Below, one piece after another: positions 1-8,820 of a DNA stretch of 64,000 nt. A model generated the notes under the pieces. That model saw nothing but the letters and a program-made list of their open reading frames with translations, was not told where the DNA came from and made no database searches. The position numbers and the translations under genes are program-made. Source of the DNA: TK10-74A sp965217625 (GTDB lineage Bacteria; Chloroflexota; Dehalococcoidia; Bin125); assembly GCA_965217625.1 (NCBI GenBank), contig OZ244557.1, positions 1,364,001-1,428,000 on the forward strand. Direction: 5' to 3'. How positions within the stretch are numbered: the stretch's first letter is position 1; each line of letters opens with the position of its first letter.

Positions 1-1701
1 CGTCAGCGCGCGGACGATCCCGCCGAACTCCGCCTTGATCACGTGCTCCATCTTGAGCGCGCTCATCACGAAGAGGAGCTGCCCGGGTCGCACGGTGTCG
101 CCCTGAGCGACGTGGATCTCCGTGATGGTGCCCTGCAGGGGGGCCGGGACCGGTTCGGTGTTGGGCGGGCCGGCGAGCGGCGGGGCCGACTGCGCCGTGC
201 TGTGCGTCGCCGCGCCCTCGCGGAAGAAGTTCAGCGCCGACAGCGGATCGCGCTTGTCGAGCGCGCCGCCGGCGCCGACGCTGGGCCCGGCCCCGTTGTC
301 GGACGGAGGCGTCTCCACGGCGGCGAGCGTCGCCACGTGGTCGTCCAGCCAGCGCGTGTAGACCCGGCCGGCGAGGAAGTCGTCGTGGCGCAACACGTTG
401 CGCAGGAAGCTCGCATTCGTGTCCAGGCCGCCGATCTCGAACTCGGCCAGCGCGCGGGTCAGGCGCTGCGCCGCCACCGGGAACCCACCCGACGGCGCAT
501 GCGCGATCACCTTGCCCAGCAGCGAGTCGAAGTTGGGGTTGGTGCGGTAGCCGGGGTAGCCGAAGGTATCGACGCGGATGCCGGGGCCGGCCGGCAGGTG
601 GAAATGCGTGAGTTCGCCGCCGGTGGGACGCACGGCGCCGTCGGGCTGCATCTGCTCGGTGTTGACGCGAGCCTGGATGGCGTAGCCCTGCGGCGCCGGG
701 ATCGACGCCTGCTCGAGGCCGACCCCGGCCAGGTCGTCGCCGCCGGCGAGGAGGAGTTGCGACCGCACCAAGTCGACGCCGGTGACGGCCTCGGTGACGG
801 TGTGCTCGACCTGCAGGCGGGGGTTGGCCTCGATGAAGAAGAAGCGCTCGTCGTGCGTCGCGTCTTGCAGGAACTCGAAGGTGCCCAGGCTGGCGTAGGA
901 GACGGCCGCCGCCATGCGCACGGCGGCGGCGGCGATGGCCTCGCGCTGCGCCGGTCGCAGCGTGGGGCTGGGGGCCAGCTCGACCAGCTTCTGGTGGCGG
1001 CGCTGCACGCTGCACTCGCGCTCGCCCAGGTGGCTGACGGCGCCCGTACCGTCGCCGATGACCTGCACCTCGATGTGCCGCGCGCGCGGGATGAGCTGCT
1101 CGACGTAGACGGCGCCCGATCCGAAGGCCGCGTCGGCCTCGGACTGGCAGCGGGCGTAGGCCTCGTCCAGCTCGTCGATCGCCGTGACCACGCGCATGCC
1201 CCGGCCGCCGCCGCCGGCGAGCGCCTTGATCACGACCGCCGCGCCCTCGCCCAGGCTCTCGAAGAAGGCCCGCGCCTCGGGGGCGCTGACGGCGCCGGCG
1301 GTGCCGGGCAGGACGGGGACATCGTGCTCGGCCGCCAGGGCGCGGGCGCGGGTCTTGTCGCCCAGCATCTCCAGCGCCCGCACGGACGGCCCGACGAACG
1401 TGACGCCCTGCTCGCCGCAGCGACGCGCGAAGGCGGCGCTCTCGGCCAGGAAGCCGTAGCCCGGATGGACGGCGTCGCAGCCCGCCGCCGTCGCGACGGC
1501 CAGCACGCCCTCGATGTCGAGGTAGGCGGCGGCGCCCAGACCGGTCAGGGGACGGGCTTCATCGGCGGCGCGTACGTGCAACGAGTCGGCGTCGTCCTCG
1601 GAGAAGACGGCCACCGTCGCGATGCCGAGTTCCTCGGCCGCGCGCATGACGCGGATCGCGATTTCGCCGCGGTTGGCGATCAGGAGTTTGCTGAGCGGCA
1701 T
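1..1701 (-). CDS. Acyl-CoA carboxylase biotin carboxylase/biotin carrier subunit (3' end beyond window)
   Basis: ATP-dependent carboxylation of enzyme-bound biotin, the first half-reaction of acetyl-, propionyl- or other acyl-CoA carboxylases. The reverse-strand reading frame opens with MPLSKLLIANRGEIAIR, the typical biotin carboxylase N-terminus. A glycine-rich ATP-grasp loop (KALAGGGGRGMR) lies near residue 165, followed by the EFL and EANPRLQVEHTVTE motifs. After a Pro/Ala linker comes a biotinyl domain with MSALKMEH near residue 550; the Lys is the biotin acceptor, and Leu replaces the usual Met before it. No stop codon occurs before the window edge, so the protein may end just outside or be fused to a carboxyltransferase domain. 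The substrate cannot be told from this half. Confidence 0.93.
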   Translation of the reverse strand, partial: MPLSKLLIANRGEIAIRVMRAAEELGIATVAVFSEDDADSLHVRAADEARPLTGLGAAAYLDIEGVLAVATAAGCDAVHPGYGFLAESAAFARRCGEQGVTFVGPSVRALEMLGDKTRARALAAEHDVPVLPGTAGAVSAPEARAFFESLGEGAAVVIKALAGGGGRGMRVVTAIDELDEAYARCQSEADAAFGSGAVYVEQLIPRARHIEVQVIGDGTGAVSHLGERECSVQRRHQKLVELAPSPTLRPAQREAIAAAAVRMAAAVSYASLGTFEFLQDATHDERFFFIEANPRLQVEHTVTEAVTGVDLVRSQLLLAGGDDLAGVGLEQASIPAPQGYAIQARVNTEQMQPDGAVRPTGGELTHFHLPAGPGIRVDTFGYPGYRTNPNFDSLLGKVIAHAPSGGFPVAAQRLTRALAEFEIGGLDTNASFLRNVLRHDDFLAGRVYTRWLDDHVATLAAVETPPSDNGAGPSVGAGGALDKRDPLSALNFFREGAATHSTAQSAPPLAGPPNTEPVPAPLQGTITEIHVAQGDTVRPGQLLFVMSALKMEHVIKAEFGGIVRALT

Positions 1702-2104
1702 GACACAGATCCTTCGCGACCGCTCCCGCGGGAACGGCCTGGGCTATCGGCGGTGAAACGCACGCCGGAGACGCGCGCCTGACAGAGACCCGCCGACAGC
1801 CCAAATCTAGGGGGACTACATACTTGACACCACTACAGGCGTTCTTTCTTCATGTAGAGACGGCAGACCGCACCGGGCGGCGTGCGAAACTTCGTGCCGT
1901 GGTCGCGCAGCCCTGCACTGCCCGGACTGGCCTCCCGCACGTCGAAGTCAATCGCGATCTCGCCTCGCAGCACCTCTGATCCCTCGGGCCCCCCGCGGAC
2001 TGGGCGATCACCTCGGCCCCAGGTCGCCCGCCCCCGATCTCGGTGCCGGCGGGCGCCGCGAAGCGGGCTCGCGACGGCCGCGCGGCGAAGCGCCGGTCCA
2101 GCCG
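1702..2104. other. Intergenic region, possible gene remnant
   Basis: This 403-bp gap lies between the carboxylase start and the GNAT stop. On the reverse strand about 45 codons ending near 1833 (with GEIAIDFDVREASPG and a terminal YMKKERL) look protein-like but match no family I recognise, so they may be the tail of a decayed gene. The region has no convincing RNA gene or terminator. Confidence 0.3.
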
Positions 2105-2590
2105 CTAGGGGGCGTCGGCCGCCTCCGCCAGCTCCTTCACCAGGACGACATCGCCCTCGGGCTCGAAGCCCATGACCGCGGCCAGGGCGAACCCCGCCGC
2201 GTTGCTCTCGTGGACCATCGCGTAGACGTATCGCGCCCCCACGACGGAGACCAGCGTCTCCGCCTCCGCCATCAGCATCTTCGCGACGCCCCGCCCGCGA
2301 TGCGTCTCCGCCACCGCCACGTGATAGATGAAGGCGCGCCAGCCGTCGAACGACGCGATCGCCGCCCCCACCAACGCCCCCTCCGCTTCCGCTACCAGCG
2401 CCAACGTCGTCGGACTGCCCACGACCGCATACCACTCGGCCTCCGACATCGTCGGGAAGCCCACGTCCGACCACAGCGCGAACGCGCCGTCGTGGTCGGC
2501 CGGGTCCGCTGGGCGGATGTGCACCGGACTCGGCGTCTCGTCCAGCGCGAGTCCTGCCGGTTCCGCCGTGTCTGCACTTGGTGTGCTCAT
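2105..2590 (-). CDS. GNAT family N-acetyltransferase
   Basis: A 161-residue GCN5-related N-acetyltransferase that would move acetyl from acetyl-CoA to an unknown amine. The acetyl-CoA pyrophosphate-binding motif A is visible as VAVAETHRGRGVAKML around residues 90-105 (pattern R/Q-x-x-G-x-G/A). It is followed by a helix and then ARYVYAMVHESNAAGFALAAVMGF, the usual motif B with the N-A-x-x-F element. Length is normal for a single-domain member. The first 20 residues are low-complexity, so an internal start is possible. Nothing in the neighbourhood identifies the substrate. Confidence 0.85.
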   Translation of the reverse strand: MSTPSADTAEPAGLALDETPSPVHIRPADPADHDGAFALWSDVGFPTMSEAEWYAVVGSPTTLALVAEAEGALVGAAIASFDGWRAFIYHVAVAETHRGRGVAKMLMAEAETLVSVVGARYVYAMVHESNAAGFALAAVMGFEPEGDVVLVKELAEAADAP

Positions 2591-2635
2591 CGCGCGCCTC
2601 GTCTTCCTTGCGCTGGTCGGCGGGCGAGCGCCCGT

Positions 2636-2985
2636 CTACCAATCGCGTGCCAGCTGCTCCATCGCCTCACGCGCCTGGCCGGCGTCGGCCATCTCCGGCG
2701 CCTCCGGGTCGGTCCAGACGCAGTCGGGCCGGTACGCCCACGTGCCGTCCGACACGTGGGTCCGGCGCCGCAGTCCACCGGCGAACCGGCGCAGCGCAAC
2801 GCTGAGCGCCTCCGGGGCCTCCAGCATCGGGAAGTGCCCGGCCCCGTTGCAGACCGCGATCGACACCTGGGACCGCTCCCGACGCAAGTCGCAGACGCGC
2901 CCCAAGGACGTCAACGGGTCCGCGTCACCGGCGACGACGAGGGTGAGGCACGGCTCAAGGCGATCGCCTCGCCGTTCCGCACGGC
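2636..2985 (-). pseudogene. Alpha/beta hydrolase remnant
   Basis: The reverse strand encodes a typical C-terminal part of an alpha/beta hydrolase. A strand with the acid residue (LTVVAGDADPL-like) is followed by CNGAGHFPMLEAPEALS, which carries the catalytic His. It then reads straight into VSDGTWAYRPDCVW, a piece that normally lies upstream of those motifs in this family. There is no nucleophile elbow (GxSxG) and no plausible start. I read it as a rearranged, non-functional remnant, the first of a series of broken genes reaching to about 5.1 kb. Confidence 0.55.
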
Positions 2986-3164
2986 GGAGGCGACGGGACA
3001 GGAGATCATTGACCCGCGAGATACCCGTCCACTGGCCGCCGAGTTCGTGCGCGACGCGCAACGGGTGTTGGCAGCGCAGGTCGGGCCGCCCGTCGCGCCG
3101 TATCTGCCCTGACACCCGATTGATCGTTCCGCAGGCTGAAAGCATCAGGAGTTGGAGGTTCCAT

Positions 3165-4241
3165 ATGGCGTACGAGTGCATCGAAGTTGACCGCCGTGGT
3201 GTTGTGGGAGGGATCATCTGGCTCACGCTCAACCGGCCGGAGAAGCTCAGCGCGCTGACCCACCCGATGCGCGCCGAGATGAAGGAGGTGTGCGACGCGG
3301 CCCGCGACGACCGCAGCGCGCGCTGCCTGGTCATCACGGGCGCGGGCCGCGGCGTCTGTTCGGGCATGGACATGAGCGGATCATCCGCGGGCGACGTGGC
3401 GTTGCCGCCCCGGAGCGAGGGGCCCGATCCGGAGTTCGAACGCCTCCGCTTCCGCAACGCGACGAAGACGTTCGCGGCGCTTCGGCGCCTCGAGATCCCC
3501 ATCATCGCCGGGATCAACGGGCCCTGCGTGGGTGCGGGCTTCGACCTGGCCTGCCTCTGCGACGTCGCGCTGGGATCGACTGCCGCCCGCTATCAGGTCG
3601 CCTACGTCAAGCGCGGCGCGCACGCGGATCTGGGCGGCTTCTGGGCAATCCCTCGCATCATTGGCCGGCGCAAGGCGATGGACATGATGTTCACGGGGCG
3701 CTGCATGGATGCCGAGGAGGCCCACGCTGCGGGGGTCACCAACTTCCTGGTCGACGCGGAGGACTTCGCGGGCAGGCTGAGCGCATACGCCGAGGAGATC
3801 GAGGCCGGGCCGCCGATCGGACAGCAGGTGGGGAAGGTGATGGCGTACAAAACGGAGTCCATGGACTACGAGAGCGCGCTAGAGCTGTCCGGCATGGTGA
3901 CCCCGCTCGTCTGGCTGTCGGAGGACTACGCGGAGGGCGTGCAGGCGTTTCAAGAGAAGCGCGAGCCGCGCTTCCCCGGGGTTTCGGCGGGCGGGTGCGT
4001 TTCCGGACCTGCCGCTCGCGGGACGGCCTCACGCAGCCCAACCGCCGGGCGAGTGTCAGTCCGCGGCCGCGGCGCTCGCGATCGGGTCCCCATCATGAGC
4101 GCCGCTCAGGAGGGGCGAGATCCTGGTCAGCGATGTCGTGCGCGGGCTGCTGGCGGGCAAGGATCACCCGTTCGGCGACAAGGGTGGGCACGCGCTCAAG
4201 GGATTCGAGGAGCCGGTCCGTCCTTTCGAAGGATGCGATAG
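3165..4241 (+). CDS. Enoyl-CoA hydratase/isomerase family protein with aberrant C-terminus
   Basis: Crotonase-fold protein acting on an acyl-CoA thioester. The ATG at 3165 follows a GGAGG site. NRPEKLSAL near residue 22 and GAGRGVCSGMD near 65 (first oxyanion-hole segment) are followed by GINGPCVGAGFDLACLCD near 115-130 (second oxyanion-hole segment). The family normally ends close to EKREPRFPG, seen here near residue 275. Here the frame runs on for about 85 Arg/Gly/Pro-rich residues that resemble no crotonase and overlap a cyclase fragment in another frame. The natural stop was probably lost when downstream DNA was rearranged, so the enzyme core may still work. Confidence 0.85.
   Translation: MAYECIEVDRRGVVGGIIWLTLNRPEKLSALTHPMRAEMKEVCDAARDDRSARCLVITGAGRGVCSGMDMSGSSAGDVALPPRSEGPDPEFERLRFRNATKTFAALRRLEIPIIAGINGPCVGAGFDLACLCDVALGSTAARYQVAYVKRGAHADLGGFWAIPRIIGRRKAMDMMFTGRCMDAEEAHAAGVTNFLVDAEDFAGRLSAYAEEIEAGPPIGQQVGKVMAYKTESMDYESALELSGMVTPLVWLSEDYAEGVQAFQEKREPRFPGVSAGGCVSGPAARGTASRSPTAGRVSVRGRGARDRVPIMSAAQEGRDPGQRCRARAAGGQGSPVRRQGWARAQGIRGAGPSFRRMR
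4114..4235 (+). pseudogene. Class III adenylate/guanylate cyclase fragment
   Basis: In a frame different from the hydratase tail, about 40 codons read GEILVSDVVRGLLAGK and then FGDKGGHALKGFEEPVRPFE. This is the characteristic end of a class III nucleotidyl cyclase catalytic domain (the L-K-G-F/L-x-x-P-V-x-L/V-F/Y signature). Nothing upstream encodes the metal-binding half, and the sequence runs into an opposite-strand gene fragment. It is a relic. Confidence 0.6.
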
Positions 4242-4500
4242 CGCCGCATCGCGGCTCGCCAGATCGGCCGCGTGCTCAGGTTCGCCGGGGCAGACCCAGC
4301 CGTAGACGTCGGCCCGGATCTGCGCGCCGATCCAGTCGTTGTACGGATTGTTCGCGCACTCGGAGAGGTCGAACCCCGGTTCGCTGCCCCTTGCGAAGGC
4401 GTTGCCTGCGCGCTGCAACATGGTCGCGGAGGCGGCGCGCTCGGCGGTAAAGGTCGTCCCCCCGGGCAGCTGGACTGAGGTGCTCGTCGCGACGGCAAGT
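4236..4500 (-). pseudogene. ADP-ribosylglycohydrolase family fragment
   Basis: The reverse-strand frame contains ECANNPYNDWIGAQIRADVY, then PGEPEHAADLASRDAALSH. These match the internal part of ADP-ribosylglycohydrolase-type proteins (N-D-W-I-G-A-Q-I-R-x-D, then a D-A-x-x-S-H metal-site region). Only about 90 codons remain. The metal-binding N-terminal and C-terminal segments are absent, and the piece butts directly against the cyclase fragment on the other strand. Confidence 0.55.
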
Positions 4501-4553
4501 TTCACGCCCGGGCCCAATTCCTCTCACGATCTCGGTATTCGTCCCCACAGGGT

Positions 4554-4785
4554 CGTGCCCGCGCCCAAGGCGAAGTAGAGGAAGAACGGCTGCCGGGGCC
4601 GGTGTGATTGCTTGTCGCGAAGGAACCCGATCGCTCGGTCCACGAGGTCCTCCGTGATGTGATAGCCCTCCTCCGGCCGGCGCGGCGGGTCAACGTGGTG
4701 GTTGTCGGAGGTCAGCCCCGGATTGAACTGGTCCGTCGCCCCCGGCAGGAAGCCGTCGTGGCGGTCGAAGCCGTGGTGAGCACGA
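4554..4785 (-). pseudogene. Arylsulfatase fragment
   Basis: About 75 reverse-strand codons read GFDRHDGFLPGATDQFNPGL, then PEEGYHITEDLVDRAIGFL and PFFLYFALGA. This is the central part of a bacterial arylsulfatase, downstream of the formylglycine site and upstream of the C-terminal metal ligands. The sulfatase C-x-P-x-R motif is missing and both ends are cut, so no activity is expected. Confidence 0.6.
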
Positions 4786-4786
4786 T

Positions 4787-4942
4787 GAGGGCATCGACCT
4801 GGACAAGGCGCTGCTCTCTCCGTCGATTGGCTTGCTCTGGCAGGCCGAGGTGGAGGACGCGGAGCTGGCGGACGCAGACACCCGCGCCGACAACCGCTGG
4901 ATCGCCGAGTTCTGCTCGGATACGGATGGACGGCTCGTGCCA
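4787..4942 (+). pseudogene. Amidohydrolase-family fragment
   Basis: Forward-strand codons GIDLDKALLSPSIGLLWQAE followed by TRADNRWIAEFCSDTDGRL resemble amidohydrolase-2 type metal-dependent hydrolases (the region with N-R/D-W-I-A-E-F preceding the conserved TIM-barrel core). Only about 50 codons survive before the frame changes identity. It is part of the same run of juxtaposed gene pieces. Confidence 0.5.
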
Positions 4943-5070
4943 TCGCCGCCGCGATCCCGGACGCGCAGGTGCGGGTGGGCTCCCTGGAAGAGTTGCTCCG
5001 ACTGGTGGACGGGTTCCTCGCGGACTTGCGCGGTCCACGGCCGGGCCTGGACGACCCGCCCCCGGCAGCG
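4923..5070 (+). pseudogene. C-terminal fragment of a hydrolase/cyclase-type protein
   Basis: In a third forward frame, ARAIAAAIPDAQVRVG followed by LEELLRLVDGFLADL resembles the last strand and helix of an alpha/beta hydrolase, as found in hydrolase-adenylate cyclase fusions. It overlaps the end of the amidohydrolase piece by a few codons. The identification is tentative because only about 40 codons are informative. Confidence 0.3.
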
Positions 5071-5099
5071 ACTCGTCACACGCGTGATCCGGCGGAGGT

Positions 5100-5572
5100 C
5101 CAAGTGCGGCTGAGCCCCAAGGATTCGCGGCGCGGCCGCGCTGGTCCGTCGGCCTGCAGCGCCTGGTCACTCTGGGGCCATCGGCAGCGCCCCAGAGGAA
5201 GAGGAGGGCGTGCAATGCTGCCGGAACTCCCCGACACGCTCTGGAGACAGCTCCGTTCACCTCTTGGCGATCCGCCACAGCGACGGTCAGGTCGATTCGA
5301 AGGTTTTGGCACTGGTGGCCTACCCCTAGGTCACTCTCGGACGGGCCCAGCACCCCACCCTGCGTGCCCGGGCACGCCGAGAGCGTGCTTGTGCGGCTCA
5401 TCCATAAAAGTCGGAGTGCGACGTCGGGCGGGCGTTCTAGATGGCCCGCCGCCCCTCGCCGCCTCGTTCAGTCAGAGGACCACTTCAGGGCCGGCGCTGT
5501 GTCCGTGACCACCCGGCCGGTTTCCGGCCGCCGAGCGGCGCGAGGAGGCCGCCCCGGGGGCCGCGCCGAACG
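5100..5572. other. Region without recognisable genes
   Basis: No reading frame on either strand gives a family I recognise, and codon position bias is irregular. It is most likely decayed coding DNA joining the fragment cluster to the broken gene that ends at 5573. I see no RNA gene or clear terminator. Confidence 0.3.
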
Positions 5573-6826
5573 CTACCGGTCGAGGTCGAGCCGCAGGTCG
5601 CCGAGGAGGGCCTCGAAGGCGGAGCGCTCGGTGTCGGGGGCGGCGCCGAGCTCCGCCGTGACCCGGGCGAGGTCGAAGGCCGGGCAGCCGAGGAGCCCCG
5701 TCGCCCGCGCCCAGGCCGCCACCTCCGGCCCTGCCGCGGCGTCGCCGCCGAGGGCCTCGCGTCGGAGGCGGGCCGTGACCACTCGACAGCCCACCGCAGC
5801 AGCCGGCGCGTCCGGCAGCCCGTGGCAGTGCGCCCGGCCCAGGCGGTGGACCCGGGAGAGGGCGTGGCACTCCAGCACCTCGAGGAGGGTCCACAGCGCC
5901 GCCCGCGGCAGCGGCACTCCTTCGCACAGCAGCCGCGTCGAGCGCCAGCCCTGGGCCACCCGCAGCAGCGCCGCCACGGTGTCGCCGCCCTGCGGCCCGA
6001 CGGGCGCGCGGTGTTCGACCACCCCATCGGCCTCGTGGGGTCACGTGGCCCGAGACCGCCCGCAGCAGCCTGAGCGCCTCGGGGTACCGGGGCGACGAGG
6101 AGCGGCCGAAGACGAGCACGTAGGGGGACACGGCTCGGGGAACCGGCACAGCCGGCCCGCGGGGCCGGGGGCGATCGCCACCGCGCTGGGCAGGGCCGCG
6201 ACCACCTCCCGCGTGTCCTCCAGCACGCGCCAGGCCGGCGCCCCCACGTCCTCCACCTCCCCGCCCTGCACCAGCCACCCGGGCCGGGTCTCGCCGAGCT
6301 CCGCCAGGGGTACCGCCACTGTCCGCGCGCGCAGCGGGGCCAGCGCCGCTGCTACGGCCGGCGTGGGCTCCAGCCGCTCGAGGCAGCCGCGCACGACGCT
6401 GATCGCCTGGGAGCGGGTCAACGGCGTGGGCGGGTCTCCGGCGACGGGCGCGCCCGCGGGCTCCATGCACCCTGACCCAGCGAGAACGGCGAGCAGCAGC
6501 ACGGGCGGGATGAGGCGACGAGGCACGGGCGAGCCGCCCCCCTGGGTGCGGCCGCCGGAGGAGGGGACGCCGGTGGAGACGTAGAGGACCGGCACGCCGG
6601 TCTCGGCGTACTCCCAGGCGGTGCGGAGGCCCGGGAACGCCGTGCGGAGGACGTCGGCCAACCGCTCCAGGTTCGTCTCCTCCTCGGAGTCGGCGACGAG
6701 ACTGACCACCAGCCCGTCGAGCTGGAGCGGGTTCAGGTCCTCCTCCGCGGGAACGTCGACGACGCCGACGCCGGTCTCGTCGGTGAACCGGTCGGTGCGG
6801 GCGAGGACGGCGTCGCGAATGGGCAT
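5573..6826 (-). pseudogene. Broken lipoprotein-like hypothetical gene(s)
   Basis: The reverse strand shows good coding bias but in three successive frames. From 6826 to about 6100 one frame encodes a hydrophilic segment (with LVVSLVADSEEETNLERLAD). It then encodes PRRLIPPVLLLAVLAGSGC, a short hydrophobic signal with a weak lipobox preceded by a possible GTG start at 6526. The coding then moves to a second frame (VSPYVLVFGRSSS) and to a third that starts with GTG at 6022 and ends at 5573 (149 codons). The simplest reading is one exported lipoprotein gene split by two frameshifts, possibly fused to an upstream remnant. I recognise no family. Confidence 0.4.
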
Positions 6827-6895
6827 CGGCGGGCGCCGTGGGCTGGAACGTATCGGGAAGTCACCCCCGATCCCACCAATTCTGAGGCCAGTACT

Positions 6896-6911
6896 GATTG
6901 TGTAAACAATC
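6896..6911. promoter_or_regulatory. Perfect inverted repeat, possible operator
   Basis: GATTGTGTAAACAATC has 6-bp arms around GTAA in an AT-rich spot between two reverse-strand remnants. The size and base composition suit a small HTH repressor site. No intact regulator is adjacent. Confidence 0.3.
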
Positions 6912-7066
6912 TTATGCAGATCGGCATAACCCCCGGGTGCCTTGTGAGCACTGAAGGTGCTGTCGTTGCCGTCTCCTCCGCAGGAGCGGTGACGGACGAG
7001 ACAGGAGAGACAGGAGAGACAGGACTTTAGTGACCGATCCGGTCGGTGGATGTGGGGTTCTGCGAG

Positions 7067-7358
7067 TCAGGGATCCCCAGGGATGCGCCGGGCAAGCAGC
7101 CGTTTGAGCTGCTGCGGGTCGTTGCTTCGACTTTCGGTCCAGCGCACCGCTCGCAGTCCCCACTTGTTCATGATGTTCGGTCGTGTTGGCCCACCTGAGC
7201 TCGATGGCCCGCTCCGTCCGTGCTGGCAGCGCCGCTCGTGCAGCCTCCAGGTACGGTTCCTTGCGGATCTCACCGTTGCGTTCCGCTTCGAGCATCTCGA
7301 AAGAGATGCTTCGCGCGGCCTCGTCTTCGTCAACCGTCCATCTGTGGCGTTTGGCCAC
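7067..7358 (-). pseudogene. Frameshifted N-terminal domain of an HNH/restriction-type protein
   Basis: The ATG at 7358 begins MAKRHRWTVDEDEAARSISF, then EPYLEAARAALPARTERAIELR. This resembles the N-terminal SANT-like module found in HNH endonucleases and 5-methylcytosine-specific restriction proteins. Around 7170-7190 the similarity moves to another frame (NIMNKWGLRAVR and then DPQQLKRLLARRI) and stops at 7067. One small indel therefore splits the domain, and no nuclease domain follows. A (GAGACAGGA)3 tract lies at about 6998-7025, beyond the 3' end. Confidence 0.45.
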
Positions 7359-7469
7359 CCGGGCCTCCTGCGGTGTTGCTGCAGGATAGTCGGCCGCCGC
7401 GGCCGCCCGCTCGTTGCCCAGGCTCCCTCGAGATAGTGGGCTTTCGGCGCTCCGGAGGCGGCGCGGGCT

Positions 7470-7850
7470 CAGGGCGCGTCTCGACCAGACGTGCCAGCAG
7501 TTCCTTGAATCTCACGCTGTCAACGGAGAGGCGCCTCGCGCCGTAGAACGCGTGCTGGATGGTGTCCAACATGTCGCTTGCCGTCTTGGGGTTGCCCCCC
7601 GTTAGCCGAGCCACATGGGATGGCCGAATATCGCGGCGGGTCGTCGCGACGAGGAGGACAGTGCAGAACCAGGCGCGCAGGGGAGCGTGGCTCCGGTGCA
7701 GCAAGGTGCCGGCCGTGGGATGGACGTGGTTGCCGCAGCGATCGCAAGAGGAGGAACGCCTAGATCGGACGCGGTGATGCTTCGTGACGCGGCGGCACGT
7801 CTCGCAGCGGATCCCCCCGCGGCAGTTGCCGGGCCCCGCGCCCCCACAGT
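7470..7850 (-). mobile_element. IS1595-type transposase remnant
   Basis: The reverse strand encodes RCETCRRVTKHHRVRSRRS, CDRCGNHVHPTAGTLLHRS and PLRAWFCTVLLVATTRRDI. This is the zinc-ribbon and linker region of IS1595-family transposases (C-x2-C and H-x-H-P-T-A-G-T motifs). It continues through a degenerate helical part into FKELLARLVETRPEP, which resembles the family C-terminus, so most of the DDE domain has been deleted. It abuts the truncated binding-protein gene on the forward strand and probably caused that truncation. Confidence 0.6.
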
Positions 7851-7855
7851 GCAGC

Positions 7856-8779
7856 GGCGGGAGCCAGGCCGCGATCCCCATCCTCGCCGCAGCGGGCATC
7901 GTCGCCATCTCCGGCTCCGCGACCCGCACCGACCTCACCACCGCGCAGGCCCCGGGCGGCTGCTTCTTCCGGACCGCCTTCCGCAACGACCTCGAGGGCA
8001 TCTTCGCCGGCCAATTCTTGCTCTCGGTGGAGGCTGACCGCTTCGATTTCGTCGACAGCAACGAGCCGTTCAGCATCGACCGCGTCGACGCCGCCCAGGC
8101 CTGCGTCGAGGCGGCAGGCGGATCGATCGACCGTCGTCGCGTGAACATCGGCGACGTCGACTTCGGCCAGCTAGCCACGGAGATCGCGGCGGCCGATCCC
8201 GACTGCGTCGGTTTCGCCGGGTTCAACCCCGAGGCCGGGCTGCTCGACCGGCAACTCCGCGACGCCGGCGACGACGGCTTGTTCGGCGCGGGGGACGCGG
8301 TGGCATCGATCCCCAACTGCGTCGAGCCCGTCGGCGAGGCGGCCGAGGGCGTGTTGTGCTCCGGTTGTCAGGTCCCGCTGCCGGCCGACGTCCTCGAGGC
8401 GTTCATCGCGCTCCACGGGCGGGCGCCCTCGGCGACGTTGCCCGCGCAGTACGTCGACGCCGCCACGGTGCTCCTCGACGCCGTGCAGGCGGTCGCCGAG
8501 GAGCGACCAGACGGCTCGCTCGTGATTGACCCGCGGGCGCTGCGCGACGCGGTGCGCGCCACAGATCTGCGCGACGGCGTCTCGGGGGCGATCGCCTTCG
8601 ACGCGCACGGCGACCGCCTGACGACGCCCGGGGAGGACCTCGACGCGCTCGTGGCGGCCGGCCTCGCGGCGCAGGATGCCGACGTCTATACCGCGCTCGG
8701 GCTCATCCCCTGCCAGGTGCAGGACGGCGTGCTGGTCCCGCTTGGTGGGCCGACCGCGGGCGAGGTGCGACTGCCGTAA
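7856..8779 (+). pseudogene. N-terminally truncated branched-chain-amino-acid-type ABC substrate-binding protein
   Basis: About 308 codons of a type I periplasmic binding protein (LivK/ANF-receptor fold) run from SQAAIPILAAAGIVAISGSA to a stop at 8779. The signal peptide and roughly the first 100 residues are missing. The frame simply continues back into the transposase remnant, where an ATG at 7784 gives unrelated residues. Conserved pieces such as FFRTAFRNDLEG and the hinge-proximal DPDCVGFAGFNPEA remain. Without a signal peptide it cannot be exported. Confidence 0.7.
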
Positions 8780-8820
8780 GGCCGGGACGACAGCGCCCCG
8801 GACCGGGAGGAGATTGCAGG

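Noticed and set aside
43..1782. 579-codon forward frame at the left edge
   Set aside because: Shadow of the biotin carboxylase on the reverse strand, which has clear motifs and a ribosome-binding site.
1820..1850. TTGACA near 1824 as a promoter
   Set aside because: No -10 box at a suitable distance and no forward gene behind it.
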